Shown piece after piece: positions 1 to 5,385 of a stretch of 7,398 nucleotides of DNA. Position numbers and translations under genes: made by a program. The notes under the pieces were generated by a model. That model did no database searches, was not told the DNA's origin, and saw only the letters and a list, made by a program, of their open reading frames with translations. Positions within the stretch are counted from its first letter, which is position 1. Every line of letters begins with the position of its first letter. Source of the DNA: an uncultured Pseudomonadota bacterium (GTDB taxonomy: Bacteria > Pseudomonadota > Alphaproteobacteria > Rs-D84); NCBI GenBank assembly GCA_947165555.1, contig CAMVAR010000031.1, positions 1 to 7,398 of the forward strand, in the 5' to 3' direction.

Positions 1-701
1 TTTACAACACGCGCAACCGCATCCTGGGCCGATATTTCCATTGAATCGCGCACCCGTCCGATATTCTGAATGGCCAACAAAATTCTATCATCGCTGATTC
101 CCATTGCATCATTAATCAAATGCCGATTCTGACGAATTTTGACCCGGGTATAACGCGGGTTATCATTCATTTCATCAGAAAAATATTGTATATTATTTTT
201 ATCACAATATTCGACCAATTCGCGCCTAAATACCCCCAACAACGGACGCACTATTTTAATCCCGTTATAACAGGTTTCGCCACGCATCGCCCCCAGGCCG
301 TAAATCCCACTGCCCCGTCCCAGATTCATCAAAAACGTTTCAATTTGGTCGTCCGCCTGGTGCGCAGTTAAAATAATATCAATACGATTTTCATTACAAA
401 AATCGGTCATCATTTGATAACGGGCAATGCGTGCCGCATCTTCTAATCCGGTTTCTGGTTTTTTCCCATTCCAATAAAACGTATGACACGCCACCCCAAG
501 ACGTTCGCACAAGGAATTAACATAGGCAGCCTCGGTCCCGGCGGCGGGGCGCAACCCATGATTTACATGCAGACAAACAATATCAGCCCCTATTTCCACC
601 AACCAATGCAACAGCGCGACCGAATCAACACCGCCACTGACCGCCACAGCCATCTTTTGCCCACGATATTTTTGCATAAAATCAATAAATTTTTTATTCA
701 T
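1..701 (-). CDS. tilS: tRNA(Ile)-lysidine synthase, N-terminal part (cut by window start)
   Basis: TilS is a cytosolic ATP-dependent enzyme that joins lysine to C34 of the CAU-anticodon tRNA-Ile, so that it reads AUA as isoleucine; it is usually essential. About 233 residues are visible, starting MNKKFIDFMQ. The PP-loop SGGVDS lies at 22-27, followed by HVNHGLRP at 45-52, GLEDAARIARY at 85-95 and TAHQADDQIETFLMNLGRGSG at 112-132, all family hallmarks. The stretch near 176-191 (DEMNDNPRYTRVKIR) matches the usual D-x-x-N-x-D-x-x-Y-x-R-N-x-I-R element, although valine-lysine replaces the usual Asn-Arg. The start has AGGTG four bases upstream. Family members are about 320-440 residues long, so the C-terminal domains lie beyond position 1. 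It diverges from the LOG-like gene across 47 bp. Identification is secure; only the N-terminal catalytic domain can be judged. Confidence 0.96.
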   Translation of the reverse strand, partial: MNKKFIDFMQKYRGQKMAVAVSGGVDSVALLHWLVEIGADIVCLHVNHGLRPAAGTEAAYVNSLCERLGVACHTFYWNGKKPETGLEDAARIARYQMMTDFCNENRIDIILTAHQADDQIETFLMNLGRGSGIYGLGAMRGETCYNGIKIVRPLLGVFRRELVEYCDKNNIQYFSDEMNDNPRYTRVKIRQNRHLINDAMGISDDRILLAIQNIGRVRDSMEISAQDAVARVV

Positions 702-725
702 AGTACACCTATTTTATGCTATAAT
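697..725 (+). promoter_or_regulatory. Sigma-70-like promoter for the LOG-family gene
   Basis: A perfect TATAAT lies at 720-725, preceded by TGC, which makes an extended -10. TTCATA at 697-702 is a 4/6 match to the -35 consensus with a 17-bp spacer. Transcription would begin near 732, giving a short leader that contains AAAGGA before the ATG at 749. The -35 overlaps the tilS start codon on the opposite strand. A weaker TAAAAT on the minus strand (711-716) could serve tilS but sits very close to its start. Motif match only. Confidence 0.55.
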
Positions 726-748
726 TCGAAAAAATAAAGGAAAAACAC

Positions 749-1306
749 ATGAAAGATAAATTAAATTCTCTGGCGGTGTATTGTGGTCACAGTTTCGGCA
801 CAAACCCACAATTTGCACGTGATGCAAGCCGCGTTGGCGAATTATTGGCGCGAAATAAAATCCGTATGATTTTTGGCGGTGGCAATGTTGGACTTATGGG
901 CGCCGCGGCATCGGCGGCATTAAACAATGGTGGCATGGTGTTGGGGGTTACGACCCACAACGTCGTTGCAAAACAAGAACCTGCACACGAAGAAATACAA
1001 TTAGAAATTGTAACCGGTGTCAATGAACGCAAACAGCGCATGTACAACCTATCGGATGGTTTTATCATATTGCCGGGTGGAATCGGCACGTTAAACGAAT
1101 TTACCGATATTTTAACAATGCAACAAATTGGTGAAACCCGTAAGCCATTATTCTTTATGAATACGGCAAAGTTTTGGGAATCTTTTGCAAAAATGTTTAT
1201 GGATATGCATTCTAATGGCTTTATCCCCGATGTCGAAGACTATCATGTCCATGTCGCCGACACGCCGGACGAATTGTTCAGCCAAATTTTGAATTATCAT
1301 AAATAG
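749..1306 (+). CDS. LOG-family protein (TIGR00730 / lysine-decarboxylase-like Rossmann fold)
   Basis: This 185-residue protein matches the LOG family, whose characterised members release free base from nucleoside 5'-monophosphates (cytokinin riboside 5'-monophosphate phosphoribohydrolases). The older label 'lysine decarboxylase' is a misnomer. The Rossmann glycine loop GGGNVGLMG is at 43-51. The diagnostic ERKQRM (93-98) and PGGIGTLNE (109-117) are intact, with Arg94 and Glu117 in the expected active-site positions. Length is typical of the short bacterial subgroup. The ATG has AAAGGA seven bases upstream and a good promoter close by. It is transcribed alone, diverging from tilS and converging on the DUF167 gene with a 10-nt overlap of the 3' ends. 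In bacteria not associated with plants the physiological substrate is probably AMP or another nucleotide; that part is inference from the family. Confidence 0.93.
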   Translation: MKDKLNSLAVYCGHSFGTNPQFARDASRVGELLARNKIRMIFGGGNVGLMGAAASAALNNGGMVLGVTTHNVVAKQEPAHEEIQLEIVTGVNERKQRMYNLSDGFIILPGGIGTLNEFTDILTMQQIGETRKPLFFMNTAKFWESFAKMFMDMHSNGFIPDVEDYHVHVADTPDELFSQILNYHK

Positions 1307-1524
1307 GAAATTTCAATAACTTTATCGCGCGCGGAAATTCCGCGTACGATTTTGATTTGCGACTTTGCAACATCAAAATGTTTGGCCAATAATTTTATAA
1401 GTGCATCATTTGCCGCACCATCAACCGGCACAGCGCAAATTCGCACCCGTAACGTTCCATCGGGCATCTCGCTAATACTATCCTGATGGGCGCGCGGTAT
1501 AACGCGTATATTGATTTTTCGCAT
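1297..1524 (-). CDS. DUF167 / YggU-family protein
   Basis: A 75-residue protein of the DUF167 (YggU) family, small cytosolic alpha/beta proteins of unknown function that are widespread in bacteria. The signature PVDGAAN is at 33-39, preceded by TLRVRICAV and followed by ALIKLLAKHFDV. The closing RGISARDKVIEI (61-72) corresponds to the family's conserved C-terminal strand. The chosen ATG is the first possible start in this frame, because a TAA lies four codons upstream. Only a weak TGGA precedes it, so translation may depend on ribosomes arriving from the HIT gene. The first 130 nt are also read in another frame by the HIT gene, and the last 10 nt overlap the convergent LOG gene. Family assignment is solid; the role is unknown. 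Confidence 0.9.
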   Translation of the reverse strand: MRKINIRVIPRAHQDSISEMPDGTLRVRICAVPVDGAANDALIKLLAKHFDVAKSQIKIVRGISARDKVIEISYL

Positions 1525-1898
1525 TCCAGATGTTTAACCATATTATGATATTCTGGCGTTTTTGAACCGGCAACAAGATGCAAATGAAAATGAAAAACGG
1601 TCTGTTTAAACATTGGGGCATTTTCGCCCGCATTTGCAAAAATATTAAAACCAGAATCTATCCCTAATTTATCCGCCGTTTTTGAAAAACAATCCCAAAA
1701 CCCCGCCTGTTCATCGGCCGATGCACGCCGCACAAAATCCAAGATATTTTCATATTCGCCACGTGGCACAATCAACACATGGTTTTCACAAACCGGATTC
1801 ACATCACAAAACGATATTGCATATTCATTTTCCACCACCAAACGCGCCGGAATTTCCCCACGAATAATTTTCGCAAAAATATTATCTTGGTTATACAT
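1395..1898 (-). CDS. HIT (histidine-triad) family hydrolase, with an out-of-frame C-terminal extension
   Basis: HIT/HINT proteins are cytosolic nucleotide phosphoramidases or hydrolases acting on AMP-linked substrates. From the start used here the protein has 167 residues. The fold begins NIFAKIIRGEIPARLVVE, then NHVLIVPRGEY at 39-49. The catalytic triad H-F-H-L-H-L-V occupies 103-109, with the final histidine at 107. The ATG at 1898 is preferred because GGGGGA lies four bases upstream and HIT proteins usually begin just here. An ATG at 1910 would add four residues (MGEF) and overlap the preceding stop as TGATG. Family members normally end 10-20 residues after the triad. Here the frame continues for about 43 residues inside the DUF167 gene, and that tail (Cys/Arg/Met-rich) resembles nothing in the family. 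A lost stop codon or a real overlap would both explain it. Confidence 0.9.
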   Translation of the reverse strand: MYNQDNIFAKIIRGEIPARLVVENEYAISFCDVNPVCENHVLIVPRGEYENILDFVRRASADEQAGFWDCFSKTADKLGIDSGFNIFANAGENAPMFKQTVFHFHLHLVAGSKTPEYHNMVKHLECEKSIYALYRAPIRIVLARCPMERYGCEFALCRLMVRQMMHL

Positions 1899-1909
1899 AA
1901 ATTCCCCCA

Positions 1910-2584
1910 TCAGTACCTATCTCGGCCAGAACCGGGTCGTAAAATGCCCGCCTGTTGATGCGCGGTCGCGGCCACAACCAATTGATTAATAATATTCAAA
2001 ATATCCCCTGATATCATATATGCCCCAACGCGCAACACCGGGGTTTCACGACCATCCGCATAACTGATATGATGTTCCGCACCAGCCCCCAATTGATTCA
2101 ACAATGTTTCGGCACGTTCCATTATACGTGTTGGAAAATACAGATAATAATATTCCAAACCATCATCGCGCGATTGGGCGCGTCGCACACCACCAATCAT
2201 GCGTTTCAATTCATCAATCGCCCCATCGCGTAATTTTTCATTATTTGAATGTTTGAATTGGTTATATCGATTAATTTCCAGATAATAATTACTAAGATTA
2301 AGCAAATCATCACCATCCGCCAATTCGCGTACCGCCACATCAACAACGGGATTTTGCCCCAAATCAAACACAATTGCATTTGCGGGCATACCGTCAATCA
2401 TTCGAAAACCGAACCCAGGCCGCACCGAAAATTTCACCCCGCGCTTTGTTAACATACCTTTTACCAGGCTTTCCAGACCATCACTGCGCGGCACAATTGA
2501 TACAGAACCGGTTTTTACATCAACATGTAACGTTTCAACTGTTCCAATCAAAAAATTATATATCAATTTTGCATTTGCATCCAT
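1910..2584 (-). CDS. Conserved-looking hypothetical protein, first gene of the HIT operon
   Basis: I do not recognise this 224-residue protein. It has no signal peptide, no convincing membrane segment and no known metal or nucleotide motif. The N-terminal half alternates short strand-like stretches (LHVDVKTGSVSIVPR, FSVRPGFGFRMI, NAIVFDLGQNPVVDVAV). A middle part is rich in Tyr and Asn (LLNLSNYYLEINRYNQF). The C-terminal half looks helical, with a predicted amphipathic segment near 190-212 (YMISGDILNIINQLVVAATAHQQ). The ATG has GGAG seven bases upstream and a near-consensus promoter 38 nt further up, so the start is well supported. Its stop overlaps the alternative HIT start as TGATG, indicating co-transcription and probable coupling. 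Gene order suggests a housekeeping role linked to the HIT protein, but no function can be assigned. Confidence 0.8.
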   Translation of the reverse strand: MDANAKLIYNFLIGTVETLHVDVKTGSVSIVPRSDGLESLVKGMLTKRGVKFSVRPGFGFRMIDGMPANAIVFDLGQNPVVDVAVRELADGDDLLNLSNYYLEINRYNQFKHSNNEKLRDGAIDELKRMIGGVRRAQSRDDGLEYYYLYFPTRIMERAETLLNQLGAGAEHHISYADGRETPVLRVGAYMISGDILNIINQLVVAATAHQQAGILRPGSGRDRY

Positions 2585-2621
2585 GTCAAAACTCCATATA
2601 TAACAATGTTGCTACCGCGTC

Positions 2622-2649
2622 ATTATACCACAATATCACAACTTTGCAA
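2622..2649 (-). promoter_or_regulatory. Sigma-70-like promoter of the hypothetical-HIT-DUF167 operon
   Basis: On the minus strand TATAAT occupies 2627-2622, preceded by TGG (an extended -10). TTGCAA at 2649-2644 is a 4/6 match to the -35 with a 16-bp spacer. The predicted start is about 30 nt before the ATG at 2584, with GGAG in the leader. It lies just downstream of the tRNA terminator, so the operon keeps its own promoter despite the insertion upstream. Motif match only. Confidence 0.65.
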
Positions 2650-2651
2650 AT

Positions 2652-2672
2652 TAAAAACACCCAACACGGGTG
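2652..2672 (-). terminator. Rho-independent terminator following the tRNA-Leu fragment
   Basis: Read on the minus strand, CACCC-GTGTT-GGGTG forms a 5-bp GC-rich stem with a 5-nt loop, followed at once by TTTTT. It starts 14 nt after the CCA end of the tRNA fragment, the usual place for a tRNA terminator. It would now end transcripts coming from the integrase side and insulate the host operon from the element. Confidence 0.6.
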
Positions 2673-2685
2673 CTTTATACAATCC

Positions 2686-2742
2686 TGGTGGCCCTGGTCG
2701 GACTTGAACCGACACTCCTTGCGGAACTTGATTTTGAGTCAA
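2686..2742 (-). other. Attachment site: 3' part of tRNA-Leu(CAA) at the element boundary
   Basis: The minus strand holds a tRNA 3' half. It has an anticodon loop CTCAAAA (2738-2732, anticodon CAA), stem strand TCAAG, a long class-II variable arm (TCC-GCAA-GGA), T-stem/loop GTCGG-TTCAAGT-CCGAC (2713-2697), acceptor strand CAGGGCC, discriminator A, and an encoded CCA ending at 2686. The 5' strand of the anticodon stem matches for four pairs and fails at the fifth (position 2743). Nothing upstream resembles the D-arm or the needed 5' acceptor GGCCCTG. So this is not a functional tRNA but the duplicated 3' end left by integration. The integrase gene ends 38 bp away. The intact tRNA-Leu should be at the other end of the element, outside the window. 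Confidence 0.88.
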
Positions 2743-2757
2743 TGGTTTTATAGTTAT

Positions 2758-2818
2758 AAAACCGCAGAAAACCGCTATTTTATGATTTTGTGTCTGCGGT
2801 TTGTGCAGATTTTGTGCA
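2758..2818. repeat. Cluster of short direct and inverted repeats between att and the integrase 3' end
   Basis: AAAACCGC occurs at 2758-2765 and 2768-2775, 10 bp apart. A perfect 10-bp inverted repeat pairs AAACCGCAGA (2759-2768) with TCTGCGGTTT (2793-2802). TTTGTGCA occurs at 2800-2807 and 2811-2818, 11 bp apart. Spacing by one helical turn next to att suits arm-type binding sites for the integrase or excisionase. The inverted repeat could also form a hairpin at the end of the int transcript, although no long U tract follows. Part of the cluster lies in the last codons of int. The role is inference. Confidence 0.45.
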
Positions 2819-3826
2819 AAATAGGTTGTTCATTGCCCGGGCGGAATCGTCGTTTACAAGGTGTGCATATTTGGTTGTAACGGACAAAGTACGATGTCCC
2901 AAGACCGATTGAACAACCTTTAAATTACCAGATTGTCGTAATAACCATGTCGCAGTCGTATGACGCAAGGCGTGAAAATTACGATATGGAATGCCGGCAC
3001 GGGCAAATGCCGCGGCCCAGGCGGATTTTATATCGCGCACGGGCTTGCCGCGCCGCGTAAAAACAAATTCACACGTGCGTGGCAATTCGCGTAATATGTC
3101 CGCCAGCGGTTCCACCAATGGGACCGAATTTGGGGCGCCGTCTTTGCCCATGTAAACAATTTGACGGTTGTCCCAATCTATTTGATCCCACCGCAATCCC
3201 AAAATACGCCCACGGCGCAGGCCGGTGTAAAGCGCACACCATATAATTGGGCGTAAGTGTTCGGCGGCGGCATCAACCAGTTGTTGGATTTCTGCCATAT
3301 CACGAAAGAATCTGATATTTTCCCTGGGTTCTTTTAACCGAAACGATAAAATCTTGAACGACGGTATGTCGCAATCCCAATTTTCACGGGCGCGCGTACA
3401 AATAGACGAAAGACAGCACAAATATCGGTTTATTGTGGCGGGCGTGCGACCCCGTTCCTGAAACTTGCTAATAAAGTTTGAAATATCCAGTTTAGAAATT
3501 TGCGACAGTGGTAAATCGGGGTTAAAATAATGTAAAATATTCTTAATCAGGTACGATAAACTGTTTGCACTGGCAAGGTTGCGACCATATTCGGCCCACC
3601 ATTTCGCCGCCGCCGCGTCTAATGTTATTTCGTGGGTGTTGGCGGGCGAATTGATTATTTTGTTGATGCGCTGGGTACACCACGCGTTTGCCGCGTCGCG
3701 GGATACAGTTCCAGTGCTTTCGCGAATGATAATTCGTTGTCCATTAGCAACGACCGAGATGTATGCGTGCCAGATGTTGCCGCGTTTATAGATTCGGTAT
3801 GCTGAATTACCGTTATGTTTAGCCAT
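2780..3826 (-). CDS. int: Tyrosine recombinase, phage-type integrase
   Basis: This 348-residue site-specific recombinase integrates and excises the element at the tRNA-Leu site. The N-terminal arm-binding region contains YRIYKRGNIWHAYISV (10-25). An SAM-like core-binding domain spans about 65-165. The catalytic domain follows, with Arg204 in TGLRRG, Lys228 in the beta-hairpin MGKDG, the H-x-x-R pair His285/Arg288 in HALRH, His311 in LGHR and the nucleophile Tyr320 in TKYAHL. All six key positions are present, so it should be active. An oddity is TGLRRGRILGL, where Glu normally follows RRG. The start is set by the N-terminal domain; a weak GGAC precedes it. The first 172 nt overlap the excisionase-like gene in another frame. 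The stop lies 38 bp from the tRNA fragment, as expected for an integrase at the edge of its element. Confidence 0.96.
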   Translation of the reverse strand: MAKHNGNSAYRIYKRGNIWHAYISVVANGQRIIIRESTGTVSRDAANAWCTQRINKIINSPANTHEITLDAAAAKWWAEYGRNLASANSLSYLIKNILHYFNPDLPLSQISKLDISNFISKFQERGRTPATINRYLCCLSSICTRARENWDCDIPSFKILSFRLKEPRENIRFFRDMAEIQQLVDAAAEHLRPIIWCALYTGLRRGRILGLRWDQIDWDNRQIVYMGKDGAPNSVPLVEPLADILRELPRTCEFVFTRRGKPVRDIKSAWAAAFARAGIPYRNFHALRHTTATWLLRQSGNLKVVQSVLGHRTLSVTTKYAHLVNDDSARAMNNLFCTKSAQTADTKS

Positions 3827-3987
3827 GTGTCCAAGTCCCGTTGGCGATAACGCACCGCACGCGCCCCATAGGGCTTTACGGGTATGCGGCCGGCGGCAAC
3901 CTCGGCCAAAAATGTCTTCTTGGACATTGCCCCGGTACGTTCCCGTAAGTATTTGATTGCGGCACCAATCGTTAATAATTTATTCAT
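3655..3987 (-). CDS. Excisionase-like / AlpA-like helix-turn-helix protein
   Basis: A 110-residue frame whose first 57 residues form a winged helix-turn-helix of the excisionase/MerR-like (HTH_17) type: LTIGAAIKYLRERTG, then SKKTFLAEVAAGRIPV, then YGARAVRYRQRDLDTWL. The last part is the usual wing and closing helix (R-Y-x-x-x-D-L-D-x-W-L). Such proteins bind DNA to direct excision by the integrase or to control its gene. The ATG has AAGGG six bases upstream. The integrase begins at codon 54, so residues 54-110 are read out of frame from int. That tail looks unlike any domain and may be a by-product of overlap. Position directly before int supports a directionality-factor role; a transcription regulator is the alternative. 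Confidence 0.82.
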   Translation of the reverse strand: MNKLLTIGAAIKYLRERTGAMSKKTFLAEVAAGRIPVKPYGARAVRYRQRDLDTWLNITVIQHTESINAATSGTHTSRSLLMDNELSFAKALELYPATRQTRGVPSASTK

Positions 3988-4027
3988 ATCATACCCTTAT
4001 TTTTCTTTGTCGCAAGTGTTTTTGACA

Positions 4028-4315
4028 CTATTTTATACGTTCCCCCAATTTGATTTCCCAACATGTATCCAATTTCAAATCATTTGGCAAATGTGTTAAA
4101 GATATAAATTGTATGTTAAATTTCATTGTTTTATTGGTATATCCGCGATGAAACACAACCGTTTTATATTTTCGGCAAGAAAGCCCCGGAAACATTTCAT
4201 TTTTCATAAATCGATTGTTCCAATACGGTTTGCATTCGCGATATTCCGATGTCTTTTCACCACTGGCGATTTTGTCATACCATTTACCTTTCAATACCAG
4301 ATGTAATGTTTTCAT
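4028..4315 (-). CDS. ASCH-domain protein, small phage type
   Basis: This 95-residue protein resembles ASCH-domain proteins, small beta-barrel folds related to PUA that bind RNA or modified nucleotides. It has the typical opening MKTLHLVLKGKWYDKIASGEKTSEYRECKPYW, with the S-G-E-K-T-x-E-Y-R-E element at 18-27 where the family has its G-x-K-x-x-E motif. KYKTVVFHRGYT (49-60) forms the expected beta pair. The protein closes with CWEIKLGERI. The start at 4315 has AAAGG eight bases upstream and gives the canonical N-terminus; an upstream in-frame ATG would add 22 residues read from the preceding membrane-protein gene. Similar proteins are common in phage genomes. The related E. coli YqfB hydrolyses N4-acetylcytidine, but I cannot match its full catalytic set here, so the activity is open. 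Confidence 0.75.
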   Translation of the reverse strand: MKTLHLVLKGKWYDKIASGEKTSEYRECKPYWNNRFMKNEMFPGLSCRKYKTVVFHRGYTNKTMKFNIQFISLTHLPNDLKLDTCWEIKLGERIK

Positions 4316-4325
4316 GGCAAAACCT

Positions 4326-4466
4326 TTACTTTTGTGAAAAAATGGAAATAATTGCACAAACAATTGAAACAATCGCAGCAATGGTTTTTATTGGTTCCAT
4401 GGTTAAGACCGATGACCATATTCCAAAAAGACATGCCATAATGATATAATATTGATATTTTTTCAT
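4326..4466 (-). CDS. 46-residue membrane protein with two predicted helices
   Basis: An unrecognised micro-protein starting MKKYQYY. Hydrophobic stretches cover about 7-22 (YIIMACLFGIWSSVLT) and 26-43 (IKTIAAIVSIVCAIISIF), joined by a very short turn (MEP). It should be a helical hairpin in the inner membrane with Lys at both ends. The ATG has AAAAGGG six bases upstream. It begins 12 nt after the zinc-ribbon gene and ends 10 nt before the ASCH gene, so it fits the operon spacing exactly and fills what would otherwise be a gap. No lysis genes are nearby, so a holin role is not supported. A membrane-acting phage factor or regulatory peptide is possible but unproven. Confidence 0.7.
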   Translation of the reverse strand: MKKYQYYIIMACLFGIWSSVLTMEPIKTIAAIVSIVCAIISIFSQK

Positions 4467-4478
4467 AATTTACCCTTT

Positions 4479-4733
4479 TTATTTTGGTTCGATTTCGATT
4501 CCAAATTTATGATGTTCTTTCCACCAATGTGCCATAAATTCTAAATTTTTCTGTCTGTTTTCTTTATCGGTTGGGTCGTGTGGAAAATCGCATTGTTCTA
4601 ACCGACGACCACAGTTTTGACAAGAAACAGCCCAAGCCGAATAAATAGTAATTGTCTTGTCGTGGAACGGAGAACAATACGGACACGCCATATATGCATA
4701 TTTTACATTTCCATTTACGGTTTGTGATTCCAT
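4479..4733 (-). CDS. Lar-like zinc-ribbon protein
   Basis: An 84-residue protein with two Cys pairs, CPYC (17-20) and CQNC (38-41), spaced as in a small zinc ribbon, followed by G-R-R. The C-terminal helix LEFMAHWWKEHH occupies about 64-75. This layout (CPxC, about 17 residues, CxxCG, then a Trp-containing helix) resembles the Lar family of phage restriction-alleviation proteins, although sequence-level similarity cannot be confirmed here. The start at 4733 is fixed by AAAAAAGGA six bases upstream; an upstream in-frame ATG would add 30 residues that are only the membrane-protein gene read in another frame. It begins 2 nt after the 50-residue membrane protein stops. A general nucleic-acid-binding role is the safer reading. 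Confidence 0.65.
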   Translation of the reverse strand: MESQTVNGNVKYAYMACPYCSPFHDKTITIYSAWAVSCQNCGRRLEQCDFPHDPTDKENRQKNLEFMAHWWKEHHKFGIEIEPK

Positions 4734-4735
4734 TA

Positions 4736-4888
4736 TTAATCCTTTTTTCGTATTTCTTCCAAGAATATGTAATAAGTTACCCCGGACATCCAGAAAATAA
4801 TATTGTTCCAAGATGGCAACCAACGTCCCAATGCAGTGGCCAAAACAAACATTCCAATTCCGATAAAAATTTTTAGAATAAAATTCAT
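4736..4888 (-). CDS. 50-residue membrane protein with two predicted helices
   Basis: An unrecognised micro-protein beginning MNFILKIF. Hydrophobic segments lie at about 3-20 (FILKIFIGIGMFVLATAL) and 28-43 (NNIIFWMSGVTYYIFL). They are separated by GRWLPSW and followed by a charged tail EEIRKKD. The likely form is a hairpin with both termini in the cytosol. The start codon overlaps the stop of the upstream YopX-like gene as ATGA, with AAAGGA upstream inside that gene. Its own last codons supply the ribosome-binding site of the next gene, which starts 2 nt later. Such coupling on both sides is good evidence that it is translated. Function unknown; it is not clearly related in sequence to the 46-residue membrane protein downstream. 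Confidence 0.7.
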   Translation of the reverse strand: MNFILKIFIGIGMFVLATALGRWLPSWNNIIFWMSGVTYYIFLEEIRKKD

Positions 4889-4900
4889 TTCACATCCTTT
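4884..4900 (-). repeat. Repeated gene-junction element, copy 2
   Basis: AAAGGATGTGAAATGAA on the minus strand. It encodes the end of the upstream protein (KDVK and stop), the Shine-Dalgarno sequence AAAGGA and the start codon of the next gene as ATGA. It differs by one base from 5381-5397. Confidence 0.8.
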
Positions 4901-5385
4901 TGTTCTGTTTGTTCGTGTATGTTGCCAATGATTTCAACCCCATAATGTTTTATTAAATCATACAGATTCATTTCCCACACGCCATTAAATCTGCATTCTT
5001 TGCAAGCATAAACACCGTTTTCCATACGAATAATAGCCAATTTATGTGAGTTGTTTGGTGATTTTATCAAGTCCCCTTCATAAATCAGATTTCCGTTCTT
5101 ATCTTTCAGACCTGCGCATTGTTCAATGATAGCATTATCGCATACAAACCATTCATAACTAGATGTTGCATAATTATCATTTATAAATTGCCATACGCTA
5201 TCTTGTTCTGTTTCTGGTAATTTTAATGCGTTAATTATTGTTTCCATTTGTTGGGCACTAAAACCAATTTCGCCACCCGAACAAACTGCAACATCATATA
5301 CAGTCAATTTAATATCTTTGTCATTACCATTTTCATCATAATATGATACGGAAAACGTTGCTCTAAACTTAAATCTGTCGTTCAT
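4885..5385 (-). CDS. YopX-like phage protein (short paralogue)
   Basis: A 166-residue protein whose C-terminal half fits the YopX domain common in phages: CAGLKDKNGNLIYEGDLI at 90-107, and a closing GVEIIGNIHE at 149-158. The molecular role of YopX proteins is not established. The N-terminal 85 residues (RFKFRATFSVSYYDENGNDKD..., GEIGFSAQQMETIINAL) align with the N-terminus of the larger YopX-like protein upstream (6196-7062), so the two are paralogues over their whole shared length. The start at 5385 has AAAGGA six bases upstream and overlaps the preceding stop as ATGA; earlier in-frame starts would only add a Lys/Cys-rich stretch read from the upstream gene. A cytosolic early-phage protein is the likely identity. 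Confidence 0.82.
   Translation of the reverse strand: MNDRFKFRATFSVSYYDENGNDKDIKLTVYDVAVCSGGEIGFSAQQMETIINALKLPETEQDSVWQFINDNYATSSYEWFVCDNAIIEQCAGLKDKNGNLIYEGDLIKSPNNSHKLAIIRMENGVYACKECRFNGVWEMNLYDLIKHYGVEIIGNIHEQTEQKDVK

Noticed and set aside
120..737. Plus-strand open frames of 83 and 84 codons
   Set aside because: They lie antisense to tilS, whose minus-strand motifs are unmistakable; neither has a ribosome-binding site or recognisable domain.
787..1089. Minus-strand 100-codon frame
   Set aside because: Antisense to the LOG-family gene; its Ala/Pro-rich sequence is a shadow of that coding frame.
2686..2780. Complete tRNA-Leu gene
   Set aside because: No D-arm and no 5' acceptor strand GGCCCTG upstream of the anticodon stem; only the 3' part is present.
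2374..2880. Plus-strand 168-codon frame
   Set aside because: It crosses the antisense of the hypothetical gene, the promoter and the tRNA fragment (its WSDLNRHS stretch is the reverse of a tRNA T-arm), so it cannot be a real gene.
3988..4012. Promoter for excisionase/integrase (TTGCGA, 16 bp, TATGAT on the minus strand)
   Set aside because: The -10 match runs into the excisionase start codon, which would leave no leader although a good Shine-Dalgarno sequence is present. It could serve int alone, but the evidence is too weak to list.
4015..4029. Hairpin AGTGT-TTTTG-ACACT at the end of the ASCH gene
   Set aside because: Only five AT-rich pairs and no U tract after it, so it is not a credible terminator; it may be chance.
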